8,161 nt of DNA, from positions 2,312-10,472 of the forward strand of contig JAJISK010000026.1 of assembly GCA_022848785.1 (NCBI GenBank). The letters are read 5' to 3'. A program made the translations under genes and the position numbers. Below, in pieces: positions 1-5,368 of this stretch (position 1 is its first letter; every line of letters starts with the position of its first letter). The notes beneath the pieces are model-generated. The model searched no databases. It was not told where the DNA came from and was given only the letters and a program-made list of their open reading frames with translations. The stretch is from Thermoplasmatota archaeon. GTDB lineage: Archaea > Thermoplasmatota > Thermoplasmata > RBG-16-68-12 > JAJISG01.

Positions 1-2
1 CG

Positions 3-416
3 TATACACGATTCTTTGATGAGGTTCTGAATGGACGGAATCTTGCTGTCTTGGATGAGTTGAACAATCCCAATCTCGTCGACCACGCTCGGTCGGACCC
101 CCGGCCCGACCTTTCCGACCTGGAAGCGGCCAAGGAATCCCTGGCGATGTTGCACCGTGGCTTCCCAGACATCAAGTGGAGCCTGGACGACATGATCGCT
201 GAGGGCGATCGGGTGGTGGCCAGATGGACGGCGCATGGCACCCATGAGGGAGAGTTTATGGGAATCCCGCCCACGGGGAAACAGGTGACTTTCTCGGGGA
301 TCGAGATTGTCCGCATTGAAGATGGCAAAGGCGTTGAGCATTGGGAGCAATTTGGCGTGATGTCTCTCATGCAACAGCTCGGGGCTCTCCCGCCACCCGG
401 CGGACGTTCCGATTGA
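3..416 (+). CDS. SnoaL-like (NTF2-fold) ester cyclase family protein, 5' end outside window
   Basis: The frame is open from the left edge, so the gene begins upstream; an internal TTG at 51 is not the likely start because residues encoded before it (FFDEVLNGRNLAVLDEL) already match the usual N-terminal helix of SnoaL-like proteins. Then come VDHA, a helical stretch ending in FPDIKWSLDDMIAEGDRVV, and the strand pair ARWTAHGTHEGEFMGIPPTGK and GIEIVRIEDGK, ending in EHWEQFGVMSLMQQLG. This is the typical single-domain alpha+beta barrel of about 130-145 residues; 137 codons are visible, so only the first few residues should be missing. Family members include polyketide cyclases and many uncharacterised small-molecule isomerase or hydrolase-like proteins, so the substrate cannot be named. 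It is convergent with the next gene, 68 bases away, and seems unrelated to the core cluster to the right. By eye its base composition is less GC-rich than the core genes. Confidence 0.82.
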   Translation, partial: YTRFFDEVLNGRNLAVLDELNNPNLVDHARSDPRPDLSDLEAAKESLAMLHRGFPDIKWSLDDMIAEGDRVVARWTAHGTHEGEFMGIPPTGKQVTFSGIEIVRIEDGKGVEHWEQFGVMSLMQQLGALPPPGGRSD

Positions 417-484
417 ATGCCTCACCTGCGTTTGTAAAGACCAGCATATCCGCCTGCAGAGACCGAAAGCGCCTGGAGGAGGCT

Positions 485-754
485 CTACTCCCATCTCCTA
501 GTCGAGGATCGGAGGCCAGTTGACACCCATGCAGCACCGATAATGCCGCCAACGGCGAGGAATGACGCCACGGCGACGATGATGTTCTGGAACAATGTGA
601 AGCGTTCGGAGAAGAAGGCCCAATAAATCAGAATGCCCGCAATCCAAGTCGTCCCCAGAGAGATGGAGAGCATTATGCGCCATGTCACCGCGCGGGCCAT
701 GGCGTTGGATCCCGCCCTCTCATGTGTCCTCGACCCTTGAGACTCTTCAGCCAT
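485..754 (-). CDS. Small two-helix membrane protein, unknown function
   Basis: This is a protein of 89 residues. A polar N-terminus (residues 1-25) is followed by two hydrophobic segments, about 27-49 (with SLGTTWIAGILIYWAFF) and 55-78 (with FQNIIVAVASFLAVGGIIG), and a short basic tail (LRSSTRRWE). The segments are separated by a brief SERFTL loop, giving a helical hairpin with both ends probably on the same side of the membrane. I chose the ATG at 754 over the in-frame ATG at 775 because GGGGGAG lies three bases upstream of it, and because the TATA box at 787-793 would place the transcription start between the two ATGs. I do not recognise the family; short two-helix proteins like this are common and poorly characterised in archaea. 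It is transcribed away from the core cluster and convergent with the SnoaL-like gene. Its being a real gene rests on the clean membrane pattern plus promoter and ribosome binding site. Confidence 0.68.
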   Translation of the reverse strand: MAEESQGSRTHERAGSNAMARAVTWRIMLSISLGTTWIAGILIYWAFFSERFTLFQNIIVAVASFLAVGGIIGAAWVSTGLRSSTRRWE

Positions 755-786
755 AAACTCCCCCTGGACACGCATTCCGAAATCCC

Positions 787-793
787 TATAAAA
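787..793 (-). promoter_or_regulatory. TATA box for the small membrane protein gene
   Basis: Read on the minus strand this is TTTTATA, preceded by the A-rich GAAAACC stretch that suits a TFB recognition element. The archaeal spacing of about 25 bases from TATA centre to start puts transcription initiation near 763-766, just before GGGGGAG and the ATG at 754. The same bases read TATAAAA on the plus strand, so divergent transcription toward rnp2 starting near 815 is possible but less well supported. Confidence 0.5.
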
Positions 794-1017
794 CGGTTTT
801 CGGAGTGAGCAACCTCACTCTGTCATTCAGGATGGTCCGACCTCCACGACATGCCCCGCTTCGCCCAATTGGCGAATGGCAACGGGTCAGGTGACCGCCC
901 GTGAAGTCCACCTTGATTTGACTGAATCTGCGAAGTGCATCGGGAGCGCTGGATACCGGCGAATTCTCATCGTTGGCTTGCGCGAAAAGCATTGGCATTG
1001 TGGTCCGCGTTTCGGTA

Positions 1018-1059
1018 AACCCACGACGCGCGCCCCAACTTGGTGGAGGGCCGTGGGTT
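1018..1059 (+). repeat. Strong imperfect hairpin, 8 bp outer stem plus 4 bp inner stem
   Basis: AACCCACG at 1018-1025 pairs perfectly with CGTGGGTT at 1052-1059. GCCC at 1032-1035 pairs with GGGC at 1048-1051, directly stacked on the 3' side, leaving a six-base bulge (ACGCGC) on the 5' side and a 12-base loop containing CAACTTGG. There is no U-run after it, so it is not an archaeal terminator of the usual T-rich kind. Its 3' arm overlaps the tRNA-like T-arm, so the two structures exclude each other. Confidence 0.5.
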
Positions 1060-1080
1060 CAGATCCCCTTCGGTCCGGCA
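1052..1080 (+). other. tRNA-like 3' end (T-arm plus acceptor-like strand), probably not a working tRNA
   Basis: GTGGG TTCAGAT CCCCT at 1053-1069 resembles a tRNA T-arm, and TCGGTCCGGCA follows like an acceptor 3' strand with discriminator A at 1080. Against a functional gene: the residue normally A58 is G, one T-stem pair is mismatched (T-C), there are about three extra bases between T-arm and acceptor strand, and no anticodon arm or D-loop GG of normal geometry can be placed upstream. GCTGGAT at 948-954 could pair with GTCCGGC at 1073-1079 using two G-U pairs, but the intervening sequence does not fold as a tRNA by hand. It may be a decayed tRNA fragment, an attachment-site remnant, or coincidence. 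Confidence 0.22.
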
Positions 1081-1095
1081 AAGGAGGGCGATACT

Positions 1096-1194
1096 TTGGA
1101 AGGGGAAGTGGACTTGATCACCTGGGTCCGCGCCCCCCGCAAAGCTCATTCCCGTTCGCCGCGTCCCCCGGCGGGGGGAACACCACGGTCGTGA
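1096..1194 (+). CDS. Possible 32-codon leader ORF coupled to rnp2
   Basis: A TTG at 1096 lies eight bases after AAAGGAGG (1080-1087), one of the best Shine-Dalgarno matches in the window. The frame encodes a basic, proline-rich peptide beginning MEGEVDLITWVRAPRK and ends with TGA at 1192-1194, overlapping the proposed rnp2 GTG (1191) as GTGA, the same junction type seen at pcc1/pfdB and cmk/cbf5. The peptide matches nothing I recognise. It could be a coupling or leader peptide, the remnant of a lost upstream gene, or chance. Confidence 0.2.
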   Translation: MEGEVDLITWVRAPRKAHSRSPRPPAGGTPRS

Positions 1195-1505
1195 AGGATC
1201 GGGTCGGCCGGAAACGCTACATCGCCTTCTGGATTGAAGGGGGCAAGGATCTCCAGACCGGCGAGGTCACCCGGGCTCTTCGCGAGGCTTCCCATCATCT
1301 CCCCAAGGAGGCCCGTCCCTGGCTTGTCCACCTCCGGAACGGGCTGGGGATCGTAAGGGTGTCCCACCTCCACAAGGACACCGCCATTCCCCTCCTTCAG
1401 TCGATAAAAGCCGTTGGCGACCGAGATGTGAAGGTCCACACCTTAGGGACTAGCGGGACCATCCGGCGGACGATTCGGAAGTACCTCGAACGATTCTCCC
1501 CTTGA
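1191..1505 (+). CDS. rnp2: RNase P protein component 2 (Pop5 family)
   Basis: This subunit of archaeal RNase P pairs with Rnp3 (Rpp30) and helps the catalytic RNA remove 5' leaders from pre-tRNA. The 104-residue product shows the Pop5 pattern in order: KRYIAFWIEGG (8-18), a helix TGEVTRALREAS (23-34), RPWLVHLRNGLGIVRVSH (42-59), and the C-terminal strand and helix VKVHTLGTSGTIRRTIRKYL (80-99). This follows the archaeal layout RYIAF, KPWL, GIVR, TLGVSGTIKR. The length is normal to slightly short. The frame stays open far upstream to 876, but that extension translates structured non-coding sequence, so I start at GTG 1191, where the conserved domain begins; GGGGGG at 1173-1178 is a distant ribosome binding site. 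It directly precedes psmA, as in many euryarchaea, but the usual neighbour rnp3 is not seen. Confidence 0.9.
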   Translation: MKDRVGRKRYIAFWIEGGKDLQTGEVTRALREASHHLPKEARPWLVHLRNGLGIVRVSHLHKDTAIPLLQSIKAVGDRDVKVHTLGTSGTIRRTIRKYLERFSP

Positions 1506-1569
1506 AGGGAGGCCCCGTCACGTGGACCCTCGGCGATGACTCGCAGGGCCGCAAACTGAGTGGCGAAGG

Positions 1570-1577
1570 TTTATTAT
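1570..1577 (+). promoter_or_regulatory. TATA box upstream of psmA
   Basis: TTTATTAT, preceded by the purine-rich GCGAAGG (a plausible TFB recognition element), is the most AT-rich spot between rnp2 and psmA. Normal archaeal spacing puts the transcript start near 1600, giving a leader of only about 11 bases that includes part of GAGAGG (1597-1602). It also argues against the in-frame GTG at 1560 as the psmA start, because that codon lies upstream of the promoter. Confidence 0.55.
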
Positions 1578-1610
1578 TTCCATATCCTTAGTTCGCGAGA
1601 GGCTGACTTC

Positions 1611-2327
1611 ATGCAACCAGGCCAGATGGCATACGATCGCGCCATTACCGTTTTCTCGCCCGATGGGCGACTCTTCCAAGTCGAGTACGCTCGGGTCGCC
1701 GTCACACGCGGCGCCACCACGGCCGGCGTCAAATTCAAGAACGGCGTGGTCCTGATGGCCGGGAAGGGCATCAGCAGCCGCCTGATGGAGGTGGACGCCA
1801 TCGAGAAGATCTTCGAGATCGACCGGCACATCGGGTGCGCCACCTCGGGCCTCGTGGCCGACGCCCGGGTTCTGGTGGACTACGCTCGCATCGCGGCGCA
1901 GGTGAACAAGGTCACGTACAAAGAGCCCATCTCGGTGGACCTCCTGGTCAAGCGGGTGTCCGATTACAAGCAGAACTACACCCAGTACGGCGGAGTCCGC
2001 CCCTTCGGGACCGCCCTCCTGATCGGAGGCACGGACGACCAGGGCATTCACCTTTACGAGACGGACCCGAGTGGCGCCATGGTCTCCTACAAGGCGGGGA
2101 GCATCGGCTCGGGAAGCAACACGGTCCGCGAGATGTTCGAGGAGAAGTTCGCCGAGGACATGGCCCAAGACGCCGCCGTCCTCCTGGGATTCGAGGCACT
2201 CCAGAAGGCCTCCGAGGAGCCGCTCCAGGCAAACACCCTCGAGGTCGGAATCGCCGAAGCGGGAGAGCGGTTCGTCCGCCTCACCGCCGAGGAGATCCAG
2301 GCGTACCTGGGCCAGCTGGAGACCTAA
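1611..2327 (+). CDS. psmA: Proteasome subunit alpha
   Basis: This protein forms the seven-membered outer rings of the 20S proteasome, which gate substrate entry and dock ATPase activators such as PAN or Cdc48. The product has 238 residues, the family norm. The N-terminus MQPGQMAYDRAITVFSPDGR carries the YDR gate motif at 8-10; LFQVEYA follows at 21-27; RSR-type SSRLMEVDAIEKI holds Lys66, the residue that in Thermoplasma receives the C-terminal HbYX motif of activators, with Gly34, Gly80 and Leu81 of that pocket also present. TSGLVADARVLVDYAR (78-93) and YTQYGGVRPFG are diagnostic. No propeptide or catalytic Thr is expected in an alpha subunit. The ATG at 1611 is chosen because it gives the canonical N-terminus and has GAGAGG eight bases upstream. 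The next gene follows after ten bases. The beta subunit is not in this window. Confidence 0.98.
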   Translation: MQPGQMAYDRAITVFSPDGRLFQVEYARVAVTRGATTAGVKFKNGVVLMAGKGISSRLMEVDAIEKIFEIDRHIGCATSGLVADARVLVDYARIAAQVNKVTYKEPISVDLLVKRVSDYKQNYTQYGGVRPFGTALLIGGTDDQGIHLYETDPSGAMVSYKAGSIGSGSNTVREMFEEKFAEDMAQDAAVLLGFEALQKASEEPLQANTLEVGIAEAGERFVRLTAEEIQAYLGQLET

Positions 2328-2337
2328 GGGGCGAGGC

Positions 2338-3065
2338 ATGCCCTGGGACCTCCGGACTTCTCGCAAGGATGAGCTTACCAAGGACATGGTGATCGCCCGC
2401 CTCGACCGGGGCGGGGAGACCTTCGAGATTCTCGTGCGTCCCAACGCCGTCGAGGCCCTCCGAGCCGGGGAAGAGATCAACCTCGTCGACGAGCTGGCCA
2501 GCGACGCCATCTTTCGGGATGTGAAGAAGGGACTCCGGGCCTCGGAGGAAAAGATGACGGAGCTCTTCGGCACGGCCGAGATCCTCCAAGTCGCCACGGT
2601 CATCGTCCGCGAGGGCGACATCGCCCTCACGACCGAGCAGCGGCGGGCCCTGCTCGAGACCAAACGAAAGCAGATTGTCGCCTACATTGCGTCCAACGCC
2701 ATCAATCCCCAGACGGGGACCCCCCACCCGCCACAACGTATCGAGAACGCGATGGTGGAGGCCGGGGTCCACGTGGACCCGTTCCGGCCCGTAGAGGAAC
2801 AGGTGGATCCCACGCTGGACGCCCTCCGTCCCCTCCTTCCCCTCAGCGTGGAGAAGACGAAGTTCGCCATCAAGCTCCTTCCGGCCGACGCGGGGAAGGC
2901 CTACGGGGAGGTCCGGTCCTACGGTACACGATCCTCGAGGAGGAGTGGCAACCCGACGGCTCCTGGATCGGGGTCGTAGAGGTGGCCGCCGGGTTCCAGG
3001 GCGAATTCCTGGATCGCCTGAACGATCGGACCCACGGAAACGTGGAGACGAAGATTCTTAAGTGA
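2338..3065 (+). CDS. sdo1: Ribosome maturation protein SBDS (SDO1 homologue), interrupted by a two-base frameshift
   Basis: SBDS/SDO1 proteins act in large-subunit maturation (with EFL1 in eukaryotes to release eIF6); the archaeal mechanism is less defined. The sequence shows the FYSH domain (about 15-100, with MVIARLDRGGETFEILV), the central helical domain with its signature NPQTGTPHPPQRIENAM (123-139), and the start of the ferredoxin-like third domain (VEKTKFAIKL, 171-180). The frame then reads VRSYG and runs to a stop at 2977-2979. From 2928 another frame gives TILEEEWQPDGSWIGVVEV through to NVETKIL and TGA at 3063-3065, exactly the expected C-terminus. Removing the extra AC at 2926-2927 yields one 241-residue protein of normal length. 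A duplicated AC dinucleotide is the simplest explanation: sequencing or assembly error, true mutation, or less likely recoding. The start at 2338 has GGGGCGAGG just upstream; ATG 2386 is an alternative. Confidence 0.93.
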
Positions 3066-3095
3066 CCCGACCCCTACGAGCCTCGCAAGGCAAGT

Positions 3096-3101
3096 GAGGT
3101 G
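3096..3101 (+). promoter_or_regulatory. Ribosome binding site of rrp4
   Basis: GAGGTG, a strong match to the archaeal anti-Shine-Dalgarno CACCTC, lies two bases before the ATG at 3104 (four bases when only GAGG pairs). It fixes the start of Rrp4. Confidence 0.65.
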
Positions 3102-3103
3102 GA

Positions 3104-3781
3104 ATGAGTAGTCCCGAACCGGAAGTTGTCGTTCCGGGAGATGTTCTCGACAGCGAAGGCCTGAAGCCCGGTGTCGGCACGTTCAGCGAAGGTGGCCAGA
3201 TCTACGCCTCTCTCCTGGGCATCAAGCGGGAGCGAGACGGTTACCTCGACGTCGATCCTGTAGGCGGGCGTTACATCCCCCGCGAGGGGGACCTGGTCAT
3301 CGGCAAGGTCGTCGACCTGGGGCCCTCCCATTGGTTGGTCGACCTCAACGGTCCGCACCCTAGTCCGCTCCGCGTGAACGAGGTTCCGTGGAAGGTGGAC
3401 TTTGGCGACACGGCCCGCTACCTGGACGTGGAAGACGCGGTCCTGGTGAAGATCATCAGCCTGGATGAGACGAAACGGGTCATCATCACCATGAAGGATC
3501 GGTCCACCCGGAAGCTGACGGGGGGACGCATCGTGGAGATCTCCCACGCCAGGGTCCCTCGGGTGATTGGCCGGGAGGGGAGCATGATCAGCCTGATCAA
3601 GAGCTTCACCAACACGCGGACTTTCGTGGGCCAGAACGGTCGAATCTGGATTGACGGAGAGCTCGATGATGTCGTCCACGCCGTGACGGCCATCGAGATG
3701 ATCGAGTCCGACGCACACGTGCACGGGCTCACCGACGCCGTCCGGGACTTTCTCGAAGCCACCTATGGAAAAGCCGAGTAA
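3104..3781 (+). CDS. rrp4: Exosome complex RNA-binding protein Rrp4
   Basis: Rrp4 sits in the trimeric cap of the archaeal exosome, binds RNA (with preference for A-rich ends in Sulfolobus) and feeds it to the Rrp41-Rrp42 ring. The 225-residue product has the family's three parts: an N-terminal beta domain beginning VVVPGDVLD (8-16) and including GTFSEGGQIYASLLG (25-39); an S1 domain at about 61-131, from EGDLVIGKVVDLGPSHWLVD to RVIITMKDRS; and a KH domain at about 139-205 with VPRVIGREGSMISLIK, where G156-R157-E158-G159 is the GXXG loop. Length and order match archaeal Rrp4 closely. It starts 38 bases after the frameshift-corrected end of SBDS and ends 15 bases before rrp41. Csl4 and DnaG, other archaeal exosome components, are not in this window. 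Confidence 0.97.
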   Translation: MSSPEPEVVVPGDVLDSEGLKPGVGTFSEGGQIYASLLGIKRERDGYLDVDPVGGRYIPREGDLVIGKVVDLGPSHWLVDLNGPHPSPLRVNEVPWKVDFGDTARYLDVEDAVLVKIISLDETKRVIITMKDRSTRKLTGGRIVEISHARVPRVIGREGSMISLIKSFTNTRTFVGQNGRIWIDGELDDVVHAVTAIEMIESDAHVHGLTDAVRDFLEATYGKAE

Positions 3782-3785
3782 CCCT

Positions 3786-3791
3786 AGGTGA
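3786..3791 (+). promoter_or_regulatory. Ribosome binding site of rrp41
   Basis: AGGTGA, complementary to the 3' end of archaeal 16S rRNA, lies five bases before the ATG at 3797. The upstream in-frame GTG at 3788 falls inside this site, which is why the ATG is preferred as the start. Confidence 0.65.
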
Positions 3792-3796
3792 GCACT

Positions 3797-4582
3797 ATGG
3801 CGGAAACGCCCAAGTTAATCGATTCCAAAGGCAAGCGGCTGGACGGCCGCAAGGCAAGCGAAATGCGCCCGCTGAGCATCGAGGCGGGCGTCCTGAAGCG
3901 CGCGGATGGAAGCGCCTATCTCGAGTGGGGGAACAACAAGGTGATGGCCGCGGTCTACGGGCCGCGGGAGTGTCACCCCCGTCACCTGGCAGACCCCGCC
4001 CGGGCCTTGGTCCGGGTGACGTACAACATGGCCTCGTTCTCCGTGGGCGAACGCAAGCGACCCGGCCCCGACCGGCGCTCCACGGAGATCTCCAAGGTGA
4101 CCAGCGAGGCGTTTTCCTCCGTTGTCTTCCTGGAGCAGTTCCCGCGCTCGAGCATCGATGTGTTCGTAGAGGTCCTTCAGGCAGACGCCGGAACCCGGGT
4201 CGCCGCACTCACGGCGGTCGCCGTGGCCCTGGCGGATGCCGGGATTCCCATGAAGAGCCTGTTGGCCGGGGTCGCCTTCGGGAAGATTGGCGGCACGGTC
4301 GTCTTGGATCTCGGAAAGGATGAGGACAACTACGGCGAAGCGGACGTCCCCCTCGCCATCATCCCCCGGACGGAGGAGGTCGTCCTGCTGCAGATGGATG
4401 GCGACCTCACGGCCAAGGAGTTCCAGAAGGGGATGAAGATGGCGATCGCCGCGGCCAAGGAGATCTACGAGGTGCAGAAGGACGCCCTCAAGCGTCGGTA
4501 CGCCGTGTCCGTGGAGGAACTCGAAGCGGAGGAAGGGGCCGAAGAAGAGCTCGAAGAAGAGACCGTCAAGGAGGAGGCATAG
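3797..4582 (+). CDS. rrp41: Exosome catalytic subunit Rrp41 (RNase PH domain)
   Basis: Rrp41 is the phosphorolytic 3'-5' exoribonuclease of the archaeal exosome; it alternates with Rrp42 in the hexameric ring and can also add heteropolymeric tails using NDPs. The 261-residue product starts with [20 protein letters not shown] (14-33) and shows ATVYG-like MAAVYGPRE (50-58). [14 protein letters not shown] (86-99) includes the Arg93-Arg94 pair that corresponds to RNA/phosphate-binding arginines in Sulfolobus, [10 protein letters not shown] (128-137) carries another conserved arginine, and [11 protein letters not shown] (177-187) contains Asp177 and the expected catalytic Asp183. All active-site features look intact, so it should be active. 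The C-terminus (239-261) is very acidic, with 13 Glu in 23 residues. The stop codon directly abuts the rrp42 ATG, so the two ring subunits are probably translationally coupled. Confidence 0.97.
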   Translation: MAETPKLIDSKGKRLDGRKASEMRPLSIEAGVLKRADGSAYLEWGNNKVMAAVYGPRECHPRHLADPARALVRVTYNMASFSVGERKRPGPDRRSTEISKVTSEAFSSVVFLEQFPRSSIDVFVEVLQADAGTRVAALTAVAVALADAGIPMKSLLAGVAFGKIGGTVVLDLGKDEDNYGEADVPLAIIPRTEEVVLLQMDGDLTAKEFQKGMKMAIAAAKEIYEVQKDALKRRYAVSVEELEAEEGAEEELEEETVKEEA

Positions 4583-5362
4583 ATGGTCGAAGTCGTCCAC
4601 GAGCTGACGCGAACCCACATTCAGCACCTGGCCGAGGCGGGCAAACGCATCGACGGGCGTGGCCTCGAGGAGCATCGGCCTCTGACGGTGGAGAAGGGCT
4701 ACATCGAGTCGGCCGAGGGGAGTGCCCGGGTGCACCTGGGCGCCACGGACCTCCTGGTGGGCGTGAAGATGGAGCTGGGCTCACCCTACGCCGACCGGCC
4801 CGATTCCGGGGTCCTGATTGTTGTTGCGGAACTGCGCCCCGGCGCGAGCCCGACATTCGAGCTTGGTCCCCCGAAGCCGCCTGCCATCGAGCTAGCTCGG
4901 GTGGTGGACCGGGGCATCCGGGCGACCAACACGGTGGACGTAAGCAAGCTAGGGATCGAGCCCGGCGAGAAGGTCTGGCTCCTCTTCGTTGACATCCACA
5001 TCCTGGATTACGAGGGAAATCTCTTCGATGCCGGAAACTACGCGGCCTTGGCCGCCCTAATGAACACGACCATCCCGAACGCCACAAAGCTGGGGGAGGG
5101 GAAGGACGCCCCGCTGGAGGTGGAGCATCAGCCCATCTCCGTCACCGCCGCCAAGATTGGGGACGCCATCTTCATCGATCCCTCCCTGGAAGAGGAGCGT
5201 ATCGCCGAGGCCCGCCTAACCGTCGTCACCGATGAGAAGGGCCACATCCGGGCCATGCAGAAAGGCTTAACTGGCAGCTTCACCGTGGATGAGGTCAACC
5301 AGGTCGTCGCCCTCTCCCAGAAGATTGGGAAGGAGATTCGGAAGACGATCGTGGAGGCCTAG
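4583..5362 (+). CDS. rrp42: Exosome non-catalytic subunit Rrp42 (RNase PH domain)
   Basis: Rrp42 is the structural partner of Rrp41 in the exosome ring; it contributes to RNA binding and to the composite active site but lacks catalytic residues itself. The 259-residue product has the Rrp42 signature: RIDGRGLEEHRPLTVEKGYI (22-41), SARVHLGATDLLVGVKMELG (47-66), PYADRPDSGVLIV (68-80), ELARVVDRGIR (103-113) and LDYEGNLFDAGNYAALAAL (141-159). The Rrp41-type PGPDRRS and EADVP motifs are missing, as expected for this subunit. The start has GGAGGAGG (4570-4577) five bases upstream, embedded in the last codons of rrp41, and no bases separate the rrp41 stop from the ATG. The stop at 5360-5362 is six bases before the eL43 gene. 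Confidence 0.97.
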   Translation: MVEVVHELTRTHIQHLAEAGKRIDGRGLEEHRPLTVEKGYIESAEGSARVHLGATDLLVGVKMELGSPYADRPDSGVLIVVAELRPGASPTFELGPPKPPAIELARVVDRGIRATNTVDVSKLGIEPGEKVWLLFVDIHILDYEGNLFDAGNYAALAALMNTTIPNATKLGEGKDAPLEVEHQPISVTAAKIGDAIFIDPSLEEERIAEARLTVVTDEKGHIRAMQKGLTGSFTVDEVNQVVALSQKIGKEIRKTIVEA

Positions 5363-5368
5363 TCGGGG

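Larger units (their letters stand above)
795..1190. other. 396-base stretch without a convincing protein gene, upstream of rnp2
   Basis: Open frames cross this stretch on both strands, but their translations are low in structure and contain the GGPWVQIPFGPA type of peptide usually produced by translating tRNA genes. Inverted repeats seen are TTCGCC/GGCGAA at 860-865 and 871-876, GGTCA/TGACC at 885-889 and 892-896, CCGGCG/CGTTGG (two G-U pairs) at 956-961 and 971-976, and AACCCACG/CGTGGGTT at 1018-1025 and 1052-1059. A tRNA-like 3' end sits at 1052-1080. In many archaea the neighbouring gene here would be rnp3 (Rpp30); no trace of it is readable. The stretch may be a long untranslated leader for rnp2, an unrecognised structured RNA, or a scar at the edge of the accessory block. 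Confidence 0.5.

Noticed and set aside
417..484. Possible terminator between the convergent genes
   Set aside because: There is no T-run on either strand and only weak 4 bp stems (GCCT/AGGC), so no terminator can be supported.
860..896. Short inverted repeats TTCGCC/GGCGAA and GGTCA/TGACC as possible operators
   Set aside because: They are short, and repeats of this size are expected by chance in GC-rich DNA; no regulator gene is nearby.
786..998. Minus-strand open frame of 70 codons
   Set aside because: It covers the promoter region and hairpins, shows no domain or membrane pattern, and I see no ribosome binding site that supports it.
948..1080. Intron-containing tRNA spanning GCTGGAT to GTCCGGC
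   Set aside because: The acceptor-like strands can pair with two G-U pairs, but no D-loop GG, anticodon arm or intron-type bulge-helix-bulge could be placed by hand.
876..1190. In-frame upstream extension of rnp2 giving a 209-residue protein
   Set aside because: The extra residues do not resemble any Pop5 protein and translate hairpins and the tRNA-like stretch; the conserved domain begins at about 1191.
2071..2337. Upstream extension of the SBDS frame inside psmA
   Set aside because: It overlaps psmA in another frame and precedes the normal SBDS N-terminus at 2338.
1518..2663. Long minus-strand open frame (381 codons) opposite psmA and sdo1
   Set aside because: It is antisense to two certain genes, has no recognisable domain, and such frames are common opposite GC-rich coding sequence.
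3815..4735. Minus-strand open frame of 306 codons opposite rrp41 and the rrp42 start
   Set aside because: It is an antisense shadow of conserved genes; its translation is low in recognisable structure.
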